Shown here piece by piece: positions 43,043 through 52,838 of a DNA stretch of 64,000 bases. How positions within the stretch are numbered: the first letter of the stretch is position 1; each line of letters begins with the position of its first letter. The notes beneath the pieces were generated by a model that was given only the letters and a program-made list of their open reading frames with translations, searched no databases and was not told the origin of the DNA. This DNA is from Pseudomonas sp. dw_612 (GTDB lineage Bacteria; Pseudomonadota; Gammaproteobacteria; Pseudomonadales; Pseudomonadaceae): the NCBI RefSeq assembly GCF_018449725.1, contig NZ_JAAVVC010000006.1, forward strand, positions 124,001-188,000, in the 5' to 3' direction. Both the position numbers and the translations under genes were made by a program.

Positions 43043-43157
43043 GTTGGCTCCTGTGAATCCGGGGCTGCATAACTATGCGACTGATGCGGGGCCGGGCAGT
43101 TCAGCGGGATTGGCGGATCGCCTTCGATATCAACAAAGATGTTGAATGAAAGGGCCC

Positions 43158-43320
43158 CATCGCGAGCAAGCTCGCTCCCACAGGTGATCTGTGGTGAACG
43201 CAAGTTTTACATACGACTTCGTCTTCATGTGGGAGCGAGCTTGCTCGCGATAGCAGTGGTTCATTCGCCACCTATATTGGCTGGCAGATTGTTTTCGCGA
43301 GCAGGCTCGCTCCCAAGTTG
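43158..43320. repeat. Cluster of three REP sequences
   Basis: Three GAGCAAGCTCGCTCCCACAG-type units lie at about 43158-43183, 43229-43253 (opposite orientation) and 43294-43320. The first two form a REPIN and the third is an extra copy with a mutated arm (GCAGGCTCGCTCCCAA). This subtype has GAGCGAGCTTGCTCGCGAT instead of the GCGGGC core seen elsewhere in the window. Confidence 0.85.
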
Positions 43321-43333
43321 GGCCTGGGGTGTT

Positions 43334-44092
43334 TCAGACGAAGACGATTTCATACGGCAACCGAATCCGCTCCAGCAGTGCCTTGGGCAGCAGCGGGGCG
43401 ATGCCGATGGCCGGTTCGCCGTCGAGTTGGCTGGCGTAGGCGTGGGTGGCGTGGCTTTTACGGGCTATGGTCCAGGTGTCGAGACGAACCTTGCGTGCTC
43501 GATGCCAGGGGATCAGCCCCTGGTCGCGCGTCGGCCAGTGCCAGGCCCAGAGCGGCATTTCGTTGAACGCCACACCGACGATTGCCGCCGCCCTGGAGGC
43601 CGCGCGGCCGACGGCGTCATGGTCATCGTTGCCGTCTTCGCGCCAGGTGCTGAACATCACATCCCCCGGGCGCAGGTAGCGCGCGATGTAGTGGGCCAAT
43701 TGTTGTTCGCGCTCGGCCAGGGCGTTGTCAGTGAAGCCGCCGCGAATCCATTTCAGGCTGTGCATCGGCAAGCCGAGGCGGCGCAAGGCTTCGACACTTT
43801 CCTGGGGGCGGAACACGCTCAAGCGTTTCTCCGACCATTGCTGCGAACCCGGATGGCTGGCGCTGCCGTCGGTGATCGAGATCAATTGCAAGGGGTGGCC
43901 GAGGGTGGAGAGCAGTTGCAGCAAGCCGCCGCACATCACCACTTCGTCGCCGGGATGGGGCGCGATCACCACGGCGCGCGCGCCTTCGGGGACCAGGGTC
44001 TGGGTGTTGATGACCGGGATATTGTCGAGTTGCGGGGCGTTGTTCCAGATCTGTGAAGGCAGGGTGCTTTCGCTGATGTAAACCGATTTCAT
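43334..44092 (-). CDS. PIG-L-like protein 2, probable pseudoenzyme
   Basis: This 252-residue protein aligns along its whole length, without gaps, with the PIG-L protein encoded at 45525-46283. PIG-L/LmbE enzymes are zinc-dependent N-deacetylases (as in MshB). Zinc ligands are kept (His46, Asp49, His158), but the general-base aspartate of PHPDDE is Gly48 (PHPGDE), and the catalytic histidine of HxxH is Asn155 (GNDDHDAVG). Both changes are single codons visible in the DNA. This points to a protein without deacetylase activity or with a different one. It has an AAGGACG ribosome-binding site and lies 180 bases after the glycosyltransferase gene. Confidence 0.85.
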   Translation of the reverse strand: MKSVYISESTLPSQIWNNAPQLDNIPVINTQTLVPEGARAVVIAPHPGDEVVMCGGLLQLLSTLGHPLQLISITDGSASHPGSQQWSEKRLSVFRPQESVEALRRLGLPMHSLKWIRGGFTDNALAEREQQLAHYIARYLRPGDVMFSTWREDGNDDHDAVGRAASRAAAIVGVAFNEMPLWAWHWPTRDQGLIPWHRARKVRLDTWTIARKSHATHAYASQLDGEPAIGIAPLLPKALLERIRLPYEIVFV

Positions 44093-44272
44093 GGGTTACG
44101 TCCTTGTTCTGTCTCGCCCTCAGTCATGCGTTGCTTGATTTCAAGCCTGGCAGACCCGTGAAGGCTGGTTGATAGCAATGTGCCGCGCTCCAAACCCTGG
44201 ATTGCAGCGAACAAGAGTATTGCTCATACAACCCTATTCGTCGCGTTGCTGTTGCATCTGATCCGGTTTTTT

Positions 44273-44932
44273 TTACTCGATTTGCACCATGTTCCGCAAA
44301 AAATCACCGAAGCCGCCCCGTGCCCGGCTGTCCAGACGCGCACTGGTCAGCACCTGTGGCTGGTGGCTCCAGGCGATGTTCGCGCCACAGCGTTCGAGCT
44401 GCCGCACCAGTTGCACATCTTCATCGCAGGCCAGCGGTTCGAAGCCGCCGGCACGCTGATAAGCCTCGGCGCTGATGCCCAGGTTAGCGCCGTGGATATG
44501 CCGGTGACCATCCCGGGCCTGGTAATGCTGGCGATAGCGAATCTGTGCTGACTCGTCGAAATCGGCGGTCCATTGATCGACCGTGACCGTGCCGCACACC
44601 GCGTCGGCGCCCAGGGCCAGTTGCGCCACCAGCCAGTCTTTGGCGACGATGCTGTCGGCATCGGAGCAGGAAATCCAGCGTGCGCCGAGTTCCAGTAGAT
44701 AGCGCGCCCCGGCCGCCCGGGCTTCCCCGACATTCCGGGCTTCGATCGCCAGGCTGTGCACCGGGTATTGCGCGACGATCTGCGCCGAGCGATCGGTGCA
44801 ACTGTCGAGCACCACCAGCACCAGCACCGGTTCACCCTCCAGCCGTTCATGGCACCCGGCACGCAACGCCGCGCGGATGCACGCTTCGAGCAAGTCTTCT
44901 TCATTGTGCGCAGGGATCAGAATTCCAATCAT
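44273..44932 (-). CDS. Family 2 glycosyltransferase
   Basis: This 219-residue cytoplasmic GT-A protein begins MIGILIPAHNEEDLLEACIR. Other features are VVLDSCTDRSAQIV, the metal-binding DAD at 91-93 (SCSDADSIVAKDW), and an acceptor-side CDEDVQLVRQLE motif. It has no membrane helix, so it should act on a soluble or membrane-surface acceptor. Its ATG overlaps the methyltransferase stop (ATGA), so it is the last gene of the glgX-linked four-gene cassette. Confidence 0.9.
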   Translation of the reverse strand: MIGILIPAHNEEDLLEACIRAALRAGCHERLEGEPVLVLVVLDSCTDRSAQIVAQYPVHSLAIEARNVGEARAAGARYLLELGARWISCSDADSIVAKDWLVAQLALGADAVCGTVTVDQWTADFDESAQIRYRQHYQARDGHRHIHGANLGISAEAYQRAGGFEPLACDEDVQLVRQLERCGANIAWSHQPQVLTSARLDSRARGGFGDFLRNMVQIE

Positions 44933-45528
44933 CGTAAGCCCTCCAGAGCCGCCACGGAGCGGGGTTCTCGGCTCCAGAGTTCCAACAGAAAATCCGCTTC
45001 CTGATGCAGGACCAGGCGCGGCAAATGCAAATGTTCGTGGAGCAGGTCATGCACCTGGCGGGCGTTCAGCGGACAGCCGTCGATAGGCGGGCGCCAATGG
45101 CAGGCGAGCAGTTGACCGTCGGCGGTTAAGGACTGTTCGGCCTGAACGATCAGGCGTTTCAGGTCGTCGGCATCCAGGTAATAGCCGATCTCGCTGATGA
45201 CAATCAGGTCGAATTTTTCCTCGGGCCACTCGGCCGGCAAACGACTTTGCCGGACTTCGGCGTGGTCGAACAGGCTCAGGCGCGTGCGGGCCAACGCGAC
45301 GGCGGCGGCTGCGGTGTCGCAACACAGCAGGCGGTCGCAGCGGCTGGCCAGTTCGGCGCTTAGCTCACCGTTGGCGCAGCCCGGTTCGAAGATCGCACGG
45401 TAATGGGGTCGGGGCAGGGCGGCGAGGGTCACTGCGCGCTTGCGTTGTTCGTACCAGCGTTGGCGAAACGCCCACGGGTCGTCGTTGCCCGAGAACAACC
45501 CGTCAAAATAGCGATCCTCGACGCTCAT
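44929..45528 (-). CDS. NodS-like SAM-dependent methyltransferase
   Basis: This 199-residue class I methyltransferase has motif I IFEPGCANGELSAELA (glycine loop about residues 47-62) and a post-motif EIGYYLDADDLKRLI. The pattern SVEDRYFDGLFSGNDDPWAF at the start is typical of proteins annotated NodS family, which in rhizobia methylate the deacetylated amino group of Nod factor. The gene overlaps the PIG-L stop by four bases (ATGA) and its own stop overlaps the glycosyltransferase start. Confidence 0.88.
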   Translation of the reverse strand: MSVEDRYFDGLFSGNDDPWAFRQRWYEQRKRAVTLAALPRPHYRAIFEPGCANGELSAELASRCDRLLCCDTAAAAVALARTRLSLFDHAEVRQSRLPAEWPEEKFDLIVISEIGYYLDADDLKRLIVQAEQSLTADGQLLACHWRPPIDGCPLNARQVHDLLHEHLHLPRLVLHQEADFLLELWSREPRSVAALEGLR

Positions 45529-46283
45529 AGAAACACCACTTCAAAAGGTTGCAGTAATCGGTCCAGCACATAGGGCGCCAGCACCGGCGGTAAACCGACC
45601 TGCGGATCGCCCTCCAACTGGCTGGCGAAGGCGTAAATGGCGTGGCGCTTGCGGGCGACCAGATGTGGATCGAGCAGAATCTTCCGTGCGCGCTCCCACG
45701 GCACAAAACTGTCTTCCGGGGTTGCCCAGTGCCAGGTCCAGACCGGCAGTTCATGCAGGGTCGCGCCGACCCGTTTCGCCGCGTCGGCACTGGCCCGGCC
45801 CACGGCTTCGTGGTCGCAATGGCCGTCCTCGCGCCACGTGGTGAAGACCACGTCATTGGGCCGCAAGTGACGCTCGATGAATGCGCTCAACTCGGCTTCC
45901 CGCGCCGCCACCTGACTGTCCGCGAAGCCGCCACGCAGCCATTTCAGGCTATGCAGCGGCAGGCCGAGTCGGCGCAGGGCTTCGGCGGATTCCTGCGGAC
46001 GCACGGCGCTCAAACGCTCCACGGACCAACGCCGGGAGCCGGGATGGCTGGCACTGCCATCGGTGACCGAAATCAACTGTAACGAGCGGCCGGCGTCGGC
46101 GAGCAGTTGCAGGAAGCCGCCGCAACCGAGCACTTCGTCATCCGGGTGCGGCGCGATGATCACGGCGCGCGCGCCTACAGGCACCAGCTCCAGAATGTCG
46201 ATCACCGGCAACTGCGCCAACTGTCGGGAGGTTTGCCACAGGTGCAGCGGCGTGCCCTGGCCGACGATGGGGTTGGCTTTCAT
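45525..46283 (-). CDS. PIG-L deacetylase family protein 1 (catalytic residues intact)
   Basis: This 252-residue protein starts at 46283, inside the stop of the preceding gene (ATGA). The active-site motifs are intact: PHPDDEVLGCGG (His46, general-base Asp48, zinc-ligand Asp49) and GHCDHEAVGRA (catalytic His155, zinc-ligand His158). The family removes N-acetyl groups from sugar-containing substrates such as GlcNAc-inositol. It lies between the dehydrogenase-like and methyltransferase genes of the glgX-linked cassette. An ATG in frame 9 bases upstream is less likely because of the ATGA junction. Confidence 0.9.
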   Translation of the reverse strand: MKANPIVGQGTPLHLWQTSRQLAQLPVIDILELVPVGARAVIIAPHPDDEVLGCGGFLQLLADAGRSLQLISVTDGSASHPGSRRWSVERLSAVRPQESAEALRRLGLPLHSLKWLRGGFADSQVAAREAELSAFIERHLRPNDVVFTTWREDGHCDHEAVGRASADAAKRVGATLHELPVWTWHWATPEDSFVPWERARKILLDPHLVARKRHAIYAFASQLEGDPQVGLPPVLAPYVLDRLLQPFEVVFL

Positions 46284-47269
46284 AGCGACCATGCCCCGTT
46301 GACGACCTGCTGGCCGAGGGCGGCCAGATCCCGTTCGGCATGGCTTTGGCGCAAGAACACCGGTAAATCGGCGATCAGCCGGGCGAATTGTCGATCCTTG
46401 CAATACGGGCCGGCACCGAGGGCATGCCCGACGTGCTGGATCACCTGTTCGGCGCTGTTTTCAACGACCGCACGGGCGCGCCGGGCGAGTAATTCGGCAT
46501 CGTCCAGCGGTGTGGCGTCGAGGGTCAGGGCACTGACCCGCAGCACTTCAGCCGCCGCGTGCAAGGCACTGTCCACCGCGCCGAGATGCGCCAGGGCGTG
46601 GGGTTCCGGCCGTTGCGTGCAGTGACGGCGCAAGCGCTCGGCAATGCTCTGCGCCGCGCCGTACCAGCAGGCGGCAATCCCGATCCCGCCTTGCCAGAAA
46701 CCCGGCCGCTGCAAATAGTCGCCGGGGTTGCCGATGGCTTGGGCTTCGGCCCCTTCGAACAGCACTTCGACGCTGCCGGTGGCGCCCATGCCCACGGCGT
46801 GCCAGCCCTGCGTCGTGACGTTCACTCCGGGCTGATCCAGTGCCACCGCCACCAATTGCTGGCGATCCTGATCATCCCACGCGGTGAGCAAGGCGTGGCT
46901 GAGCACCGCCGCGCCCGAGCACCAGGCCTTGCGGCCATTGAGCAACACCATGTGCCCCGAAGGGCTGACCCGAACCTTGGCCTGCGGCGGTTCGGCGGCC
47001 CACATGCCCCACGTGCTGGCAGGCGTCGGCGAGCCACCGAGTTGCTGGATGATCGCCAGCGCGTCGGTGTGGCCTTCGTACAATTTGCACAACCCGAGGT
47101 CGTGAGCGCCGACCTCGGCCAGGCGCTGGAACCGTTCCAGCGTCCGGCCACTGCCGGGCAGCGGAAGCTGATCGAGACCCGCCTCCACCAGCGCCCGCAG
47201 GCATCGGCCTAGCGCCTGAGTGTCGGCGTAGTCCGTGGGTTGCTGTTGCAGAAACGTCTGTAGGTCCAT
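46280..47269 (-). CDS. Acyl-CoA dehydrogenase-like protein
   Basis: This 329-residue protein starts at 47269 (MDLQTFLQQQPTDYADTQAL), one base after the glgX stop. It has recognisable acyl-CoA dehydrogenase parts: a middle-domain LNGRKAWCSGAAVLSHALL segment, a C-terminal helical domain, and RQSHAERDLAALGQQV at its end, as in the dehydrogenase/hydroxylase (type 2) branch. The chain is shorter than the usual 380 or so residues, and I see no YEGT-type catalytic glutamate, so a dehydrogenase reaction is not assured. The gene starts the four-gene cassette, and its TGA overlaps the PIG-L ATG. Confidence 0.8.
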   Translation of the reverse strand: MDLQTFLQQQPTDYADTQALGRCLRALVEAGLDQLPLPGSGRTLERFQRLAEVGAHDLGLCKLYEGHTDALAIIQQLGGSPTPASTWGMWAAEPPQAKVRVSPSGHMVLLNGRKAWCSGAAVLSHALLTAWDDQDRQQLVAVALDQPGVNVTTQGWHAVGMGATGSVEVLFEGAEAQAIGNPGDYLQRPGFWQGGIGIAACWYGAAQSIAERLRRHCTQRPEPHALAHLGAVDSALHAAAEVLRVSALTLDATPLDDAELLARRARAVVENSAEQVIQHVGHALGAGPYCKDRQFARLIADLPVFLRQSHAERDLAALGQQVVNGAWSL

Positions 47270-47270
47270 T

Positions 47271-49430
<2,160 letters not shown>

Positions 49431-49483
49431 AGATGCTCCTGCAAATGGGGTGCGGGTGTTGCTATCGGTAAGTATGCGCAATC

Positions 49484-49580
49484 CCCTGTGGGAGCGGGCT
49501 GGCTCGCGAAAGCGGTGTGTCAGTCAACAGAGATGTTGAATGTGCTGCCGCCTTCGCGAGCGAGCCCGCTCCCACAGGGA
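49484..49580. repeat. REPIN
   Basis: The inverted arms of CCTGTGGGAGCGGGCTGGCT type lie upstream of glgX, in the apparent operon. Both arms carry the same GGC/GCC variation in the loop-proximal part (GCTGGCTCGCG and CGCGAGCGAGC differ by one base). Confidence 0.88.
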
Positions 49581-49631
49581 TTGCAGTGTTTCAGTTCACA
49601 ACGCTCTTTATTCCGGGCGAGTGCGCCCACA

Positions 49632-49651
49632 GTGGCGAGCGAACTCGCCAC
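49632..49651. other. Short hairpin downstream of the DUF2934 gene
   Basis: A perfect eight-base stem (GTGGCGAG and CTCGCCAC) closes a four-base loop, which reads TTCG on the transcribed (minus) strand. A UUCG loop is very stable. It has no T-run after it, so it is more likely an RNA-processing or pausing element than a terminator. Confidence 0.4.
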
Positions 49652-49679
49652 GAGATCAATCAGGACAAGGCGTGAAGCG

Positions 49680-50021
49680 TCAAACCGCTGGTGGTTTTTT
49701 CGCGGTGCGAGGCTTTTTCTCGGCGGCTTTTTCACCCGGCGGGGTTACTTTGGCCGCGGCGGCTGGTTTGGCTTTGGCCTTCGACGCCGGGGCTTTGCCT
49801 TCGGCTTGACCATTGAGCTTGCCAGCGGCTTTAGCAGCGGCCGGTTTGGCAGCGGAAGCCTTGCTGCCCGCTGCTTTAGGCGATTTCTTGGGCGCCAGGG
49901 CTTCAGCTTCGGCCAGCTTGCGTGCCATCTCCCAGTGGCGGGCATCCTGGCCTTCGGGTTTCCCTTCCGACTCCCAGATTTGATAGGCAAATTCGCGAAC
50001 GCGTTTATCTTCGGTACTCAT
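49680..50021 (-). CDS. DUF2934 protein with histone H1-like tail
   Basis: This 113-residue protein starts at 50021 with AGGAG upstream. Residues 1-40 form the DUF2934 domain (VREFAYQIWESEGKPEGQDA). The rest (about 44-113) is nearly all Ala, Lys, Pro, Gly and Ser, with PKKSPKAAGSKASAAKPAAA-type repeats similar to histone H1-like and AlgP tails. That suggests binding to nucleic acid or another polyanion. It lies 21 bases after treY in the trehalose operon. No enzymatic role is visible. Confidence 0.85.
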   Translation of the reverse strand: MSTEDKRVREFAYQIWESEGKPEGQDARHWEMARKLAEAEALAPKKSPKAAGSKASAAKPAAAKAAGKLNGQAEGKAPASKAKAKPAAAAKVTPPGEKAAEKKPRTAKKPPAV

Positions 50022-50042
50022 CGCAATGCTCCTGAACTGAAC

Positions 50043-52838
50043 TCAAGTGTCGATAGTTTGGATAAAGAGATTGACCGGGAAGTCCCCCAGCGCGGCGCTG
50101 ATTTCCAGCTCCATGTTTTTTGTGACTGCGGCGTTGGAAAAAAGTCCCTTCAGGTTTTCGTTCGGGGTGGTGAACGGTAATTTCACCCGCGTATCGCCCC
50201 ATCGCAGCGCGTCCACCTGAGGCGTGGCACTGTTTTCCAGCAACCCGGCACAGCGTATCGGGACGATCACGATGGCGCGTTTACCTGCCAGCGAGCGGGT
50301 AAACGCCAACACGCGATGCGCCTCGCTGCCGACCACTTCAAGGGCCTCATAGGCCCCTTGGCGAAACAGCTCGGCGTGCTCGGCCCGACGGTTCAACGTG
50401 TGGGCGATCAGGCGTTGTTTGATGCGCCCGTCACGCCAGTTCGCCAACAGCCCGGACAGGTCAAGTGGCGCCTGCAAAGCCTGTTGTCGAGCGGCGTAAT
50501 CCACCGGCCGGCGGTTGTCCGGATCGACCAGGGTAAAGTCCCAGAAGTCGTTGCCCTGATACAGGTCCGGCACCCCCGGCACAGTCATGCGCAGCAAGGT
50601 TTGCGCCAAGCCATTCAATGCGCCGGGCGCGGCAATCGACTGCGCTGCTTCACCCAGGGCCGAACGCAACGGCAGACCTTCTGGACTTAGCAGCAGGCGA
50701 TTGAGAAAGGCTTCGGTGGCCTGTTCGTAAGCGTCGTTCGGCGCGCTCCAGCTGCTTTGCAACTTGGCTTCGCGCAGGGCTTTTTGCTGCCACTGCCAGA
50801 GGCGTTTGGCGTAGTCCTCCAGCGCCGCTTGATCATCGCTGCGCAGCTCCAGCGGCCAACTGCCGAGGATCGCCTGATAGAGAATCAACTCGTCACCGGC
50901 CGAGGGCGAACTGTCGTCAGTGCGCAGTTCCCGCGCCAGGGTTCGCCAGTGCTCCACCTGTTCGGCGTACCAGCCGCTGCGCTCGCTCAACACCGCGAGC
51001 CGCGCCCGGGTGTCTTCGCCGCGCTTGTGGTCGTGGGTCGCGGTGGCCAGCAGGTTGTGCGGAAAGGCTTCGAAACGCTGGATGCAGGCGTCGTGGAAAT
51101 CGCTGACCGGCGCACTGAACTGTTCGGTGCTGAAGCCCACGTCATTGCGCGACAGCAACACCGCCGAGCGATAGAACGCCGTGTCTTCCACAGCCTTGGC
51201 TGCCGCTGGCGACGTCAATTGCTGGAAGCGCACGCAGGCATGCTTGAGGATCTTGCGCTGGCGGCCCACCGGGCGTTTGCGCCAAGGTTCGCCACCGAGC
51301 CAGCCGGCGAGGCAATCGAGCACTGGCCAGTCGGCCTCGCCCAGGGTCTGCCGCGCGCCGGCCATGGCTTGCTGGAAAAACACGTCGTCCTCGGCCGAAC
51401 GCCCACGGGGGCTGATGTAGGTGCGGTACACCGGGAAGTGCACGATCAATTCCTGCAACGCCCGGCGGATCGCGCCGAGGGTCAGGTCGCGGGTCATCAG
51501 GTCATCCCGGGCCACTTGCAACAGGGCTTGGGCGACGCTTTCGAAATCCCCGGCCAGGGAACCGTTGAGGATCTGCTGCCGCGCCAATTGCGCTTCCTGG
51601 ATGAACTCGGCGGGGCGTTCACTGTGGCGGTTCCACAATTCACCGAGGGTTTCGGCGCCGACGGGGTCGTGTTGCAGCAACGACAACTGGTTCATGAATT
51701 CGTAACCGGTGGTGCCATCCACCGACCAGTCCCGGTGCAGGGTTTCGCCTTCGCCGAGGATCTTCTCCACGTAGATCGGCAAGTGCCGCTGCGGCGACAG
51801 GCTATCCACCCGACGCCGCAGTTTGCGGCAGTAACCCCGCGGGTCAGCGAGGCCGTCGATATGGTCGATACGCAAGCCGTCCACCAAACCCTCGGCGATC
51901 AGCTCGAAGATTTTCGCGTGGGTGGCTTCGAACACCGCCGGGCGTTCAACCCGCAGGCCGCCGAGCTCGTTGACATCAAAAAAACGCCGCCAGTTGATGT
52001 CATCCGCCGCCGTGCGCCAACTGGCCAGGCGATAACTCTGGCGTTCCAGCAGGTTGTGCAGGTTTTGAAAACCTGCTGTTGTCAGCGAGTCATACGTGCT
52101 GATGTGCTGTTGGATGGCGTGCAGGATGGCCGGGTCGCCTGCCAACTCACGCAGTTCCTGTTGCAGGGGAATCGCCAGGCTGTGGGCGTCGGTCTGATAG
52201 CTCAGGGCGGCAAAACGATCGGCCAGGAACTTCAGTTGCTCGGTTTGTTCGGCGTTCAGTCGATCGTCAGGCTTGAGCAGTTCGCCGTAGCCGGTCGGGC
52301 AGATCGGAAAGTGATGGTCGTAGTGTTCGACATAAAACGCACCGCGCGCGGCATCGAAGTGCAGGGGCAGGGTGCCGTCCTGCAACGCCACGCCGTAGTC
52401 ACTGCCCAAAAACGGCAGCAGCAACTGGCCTTCCATCAACGGGTCGGGAGAATGCCATTGGATGTCGAAAAACTCGCCGTAAGGGCTCAGGCGTCCCCAT
52501 TCCAGCAAATCCAGCCACCACGGATTATCGCCACCGCCGACCGCCATATGGTTGGACACGATGTCGAGGATCAAACCCATCTTTTGTTGGCGCAACGCAT
52601 CGACCAGTCGGCGCAATGCCGCTTCGCCGCCGAGTTCCGGGTTGACTGTGGTCGGGTCCACCACGTCGTAGCCGTGCATGGAACCGGCCCGGGCGCTGAG
52701 CAGCGGCGAGGCATAGACATGGCTGATGCCGAGGCTGGCGAAGTACGGCACCAGCGGCACCGCCTCGTCGAGGGTAAAACCTTTATGAAATTGCAGCCGC
52801 AGGGTCGCCCGCAGCGGTTGGATCAGCGCCTGATTCAT
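50043..52838 (-). CDS. treY: Malto-oligosyltrehalose synthase
   Basis: This 931-residue GH13_26 enzyme turns the reducing-end alpha-1,4 link of malto-oligosaccharides into an alpha,alpha-1,1 trehalose link. The family start is clear (TLRLQFHKGFTLDEAVPLVP), and the nucleophile region VDGLRIDHIDGLADP and the acid-base region PIYVEKILGEGETL are both present. Its length is as expected. The ATG overlaps the malQ stop (ATGA), and the next enzyme, TreZ, is encoded two genes upstream. Confidence 0.96.
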   Translation of the reverse strand: MNQALIQPLRATLRLQFHKGFTLDEAVPLVPYFASLGISHVYASPLLSARAGSMHGYDVVDPTTVNPELGGEAALRRLVDALRQQKMGLILDIVSNHMAVGGGDNPWWLDLLEWGRLSPYGEFFDIQWHSPDPLMEGQLLLPFLGSDYGVALQDGTLPLHFDAARGAFYVEHYDHHFPICPTGYGELLKPDDRLNAEQTEQLKFLADRFAALSYQTDAHSLAIPLQQELRELAGDPAILHAIQQHISTYDSLTTAGFQNLHNLLERQSYRLASWRTAADDINWRRFFDVNELGGLRVERPAVFEATHAKIFELIAEGLVDGLRIDHIDGLADPRGYCRKLRRRVDSLSPQRHLPIYVEKILGEGETLHRDWSVDGTTGYEFMNQLSLLQHDPVGAETLGELWNRHSERPAEFIQEAQLARQQILNGSLAGDFESVAQALLQVARDDLMTRDLTLGAIRRALQELIVHFPVYRTYISPRGRSAEDDVFFQQAMAGARQTLGEADWPVLDCLAGWLGGEPWRKRPVGRQRKILKHACVRFQQLTSPAAAKAVEDTAFYRSAVLLSRNDVGFSTEQFSAPVSDFHDACIQRFEAFPHNLLATATHDHKRGEDTRARLAVLSERSGWYAEQVEHWRTLARELRTDDSSPSAGDELILYQAILGSWPLELRSDDQAALEDYAKRLWQWQQKALREAKLQSSWSAPNDAYEQATEAFLNRLLLSPEGLPLRSALGEAAQSIAAPGALNGLAQTLLRMTVPGVPDLYQGNDFWDFTLVDPDNRRPVDYAARQQALQAPLDLSGLLANWRDGRIKQRLIAHTLNRRAEHAELFRQGAYEALEVVGSEAHRVLAFTRSLAGKRAIVIVPIRCAGLLENSATPQVDALRWGDTRVKLPFTTPNENLKGLFSNAAVTKNMELEISAALGDFPVNLFIQTIDT

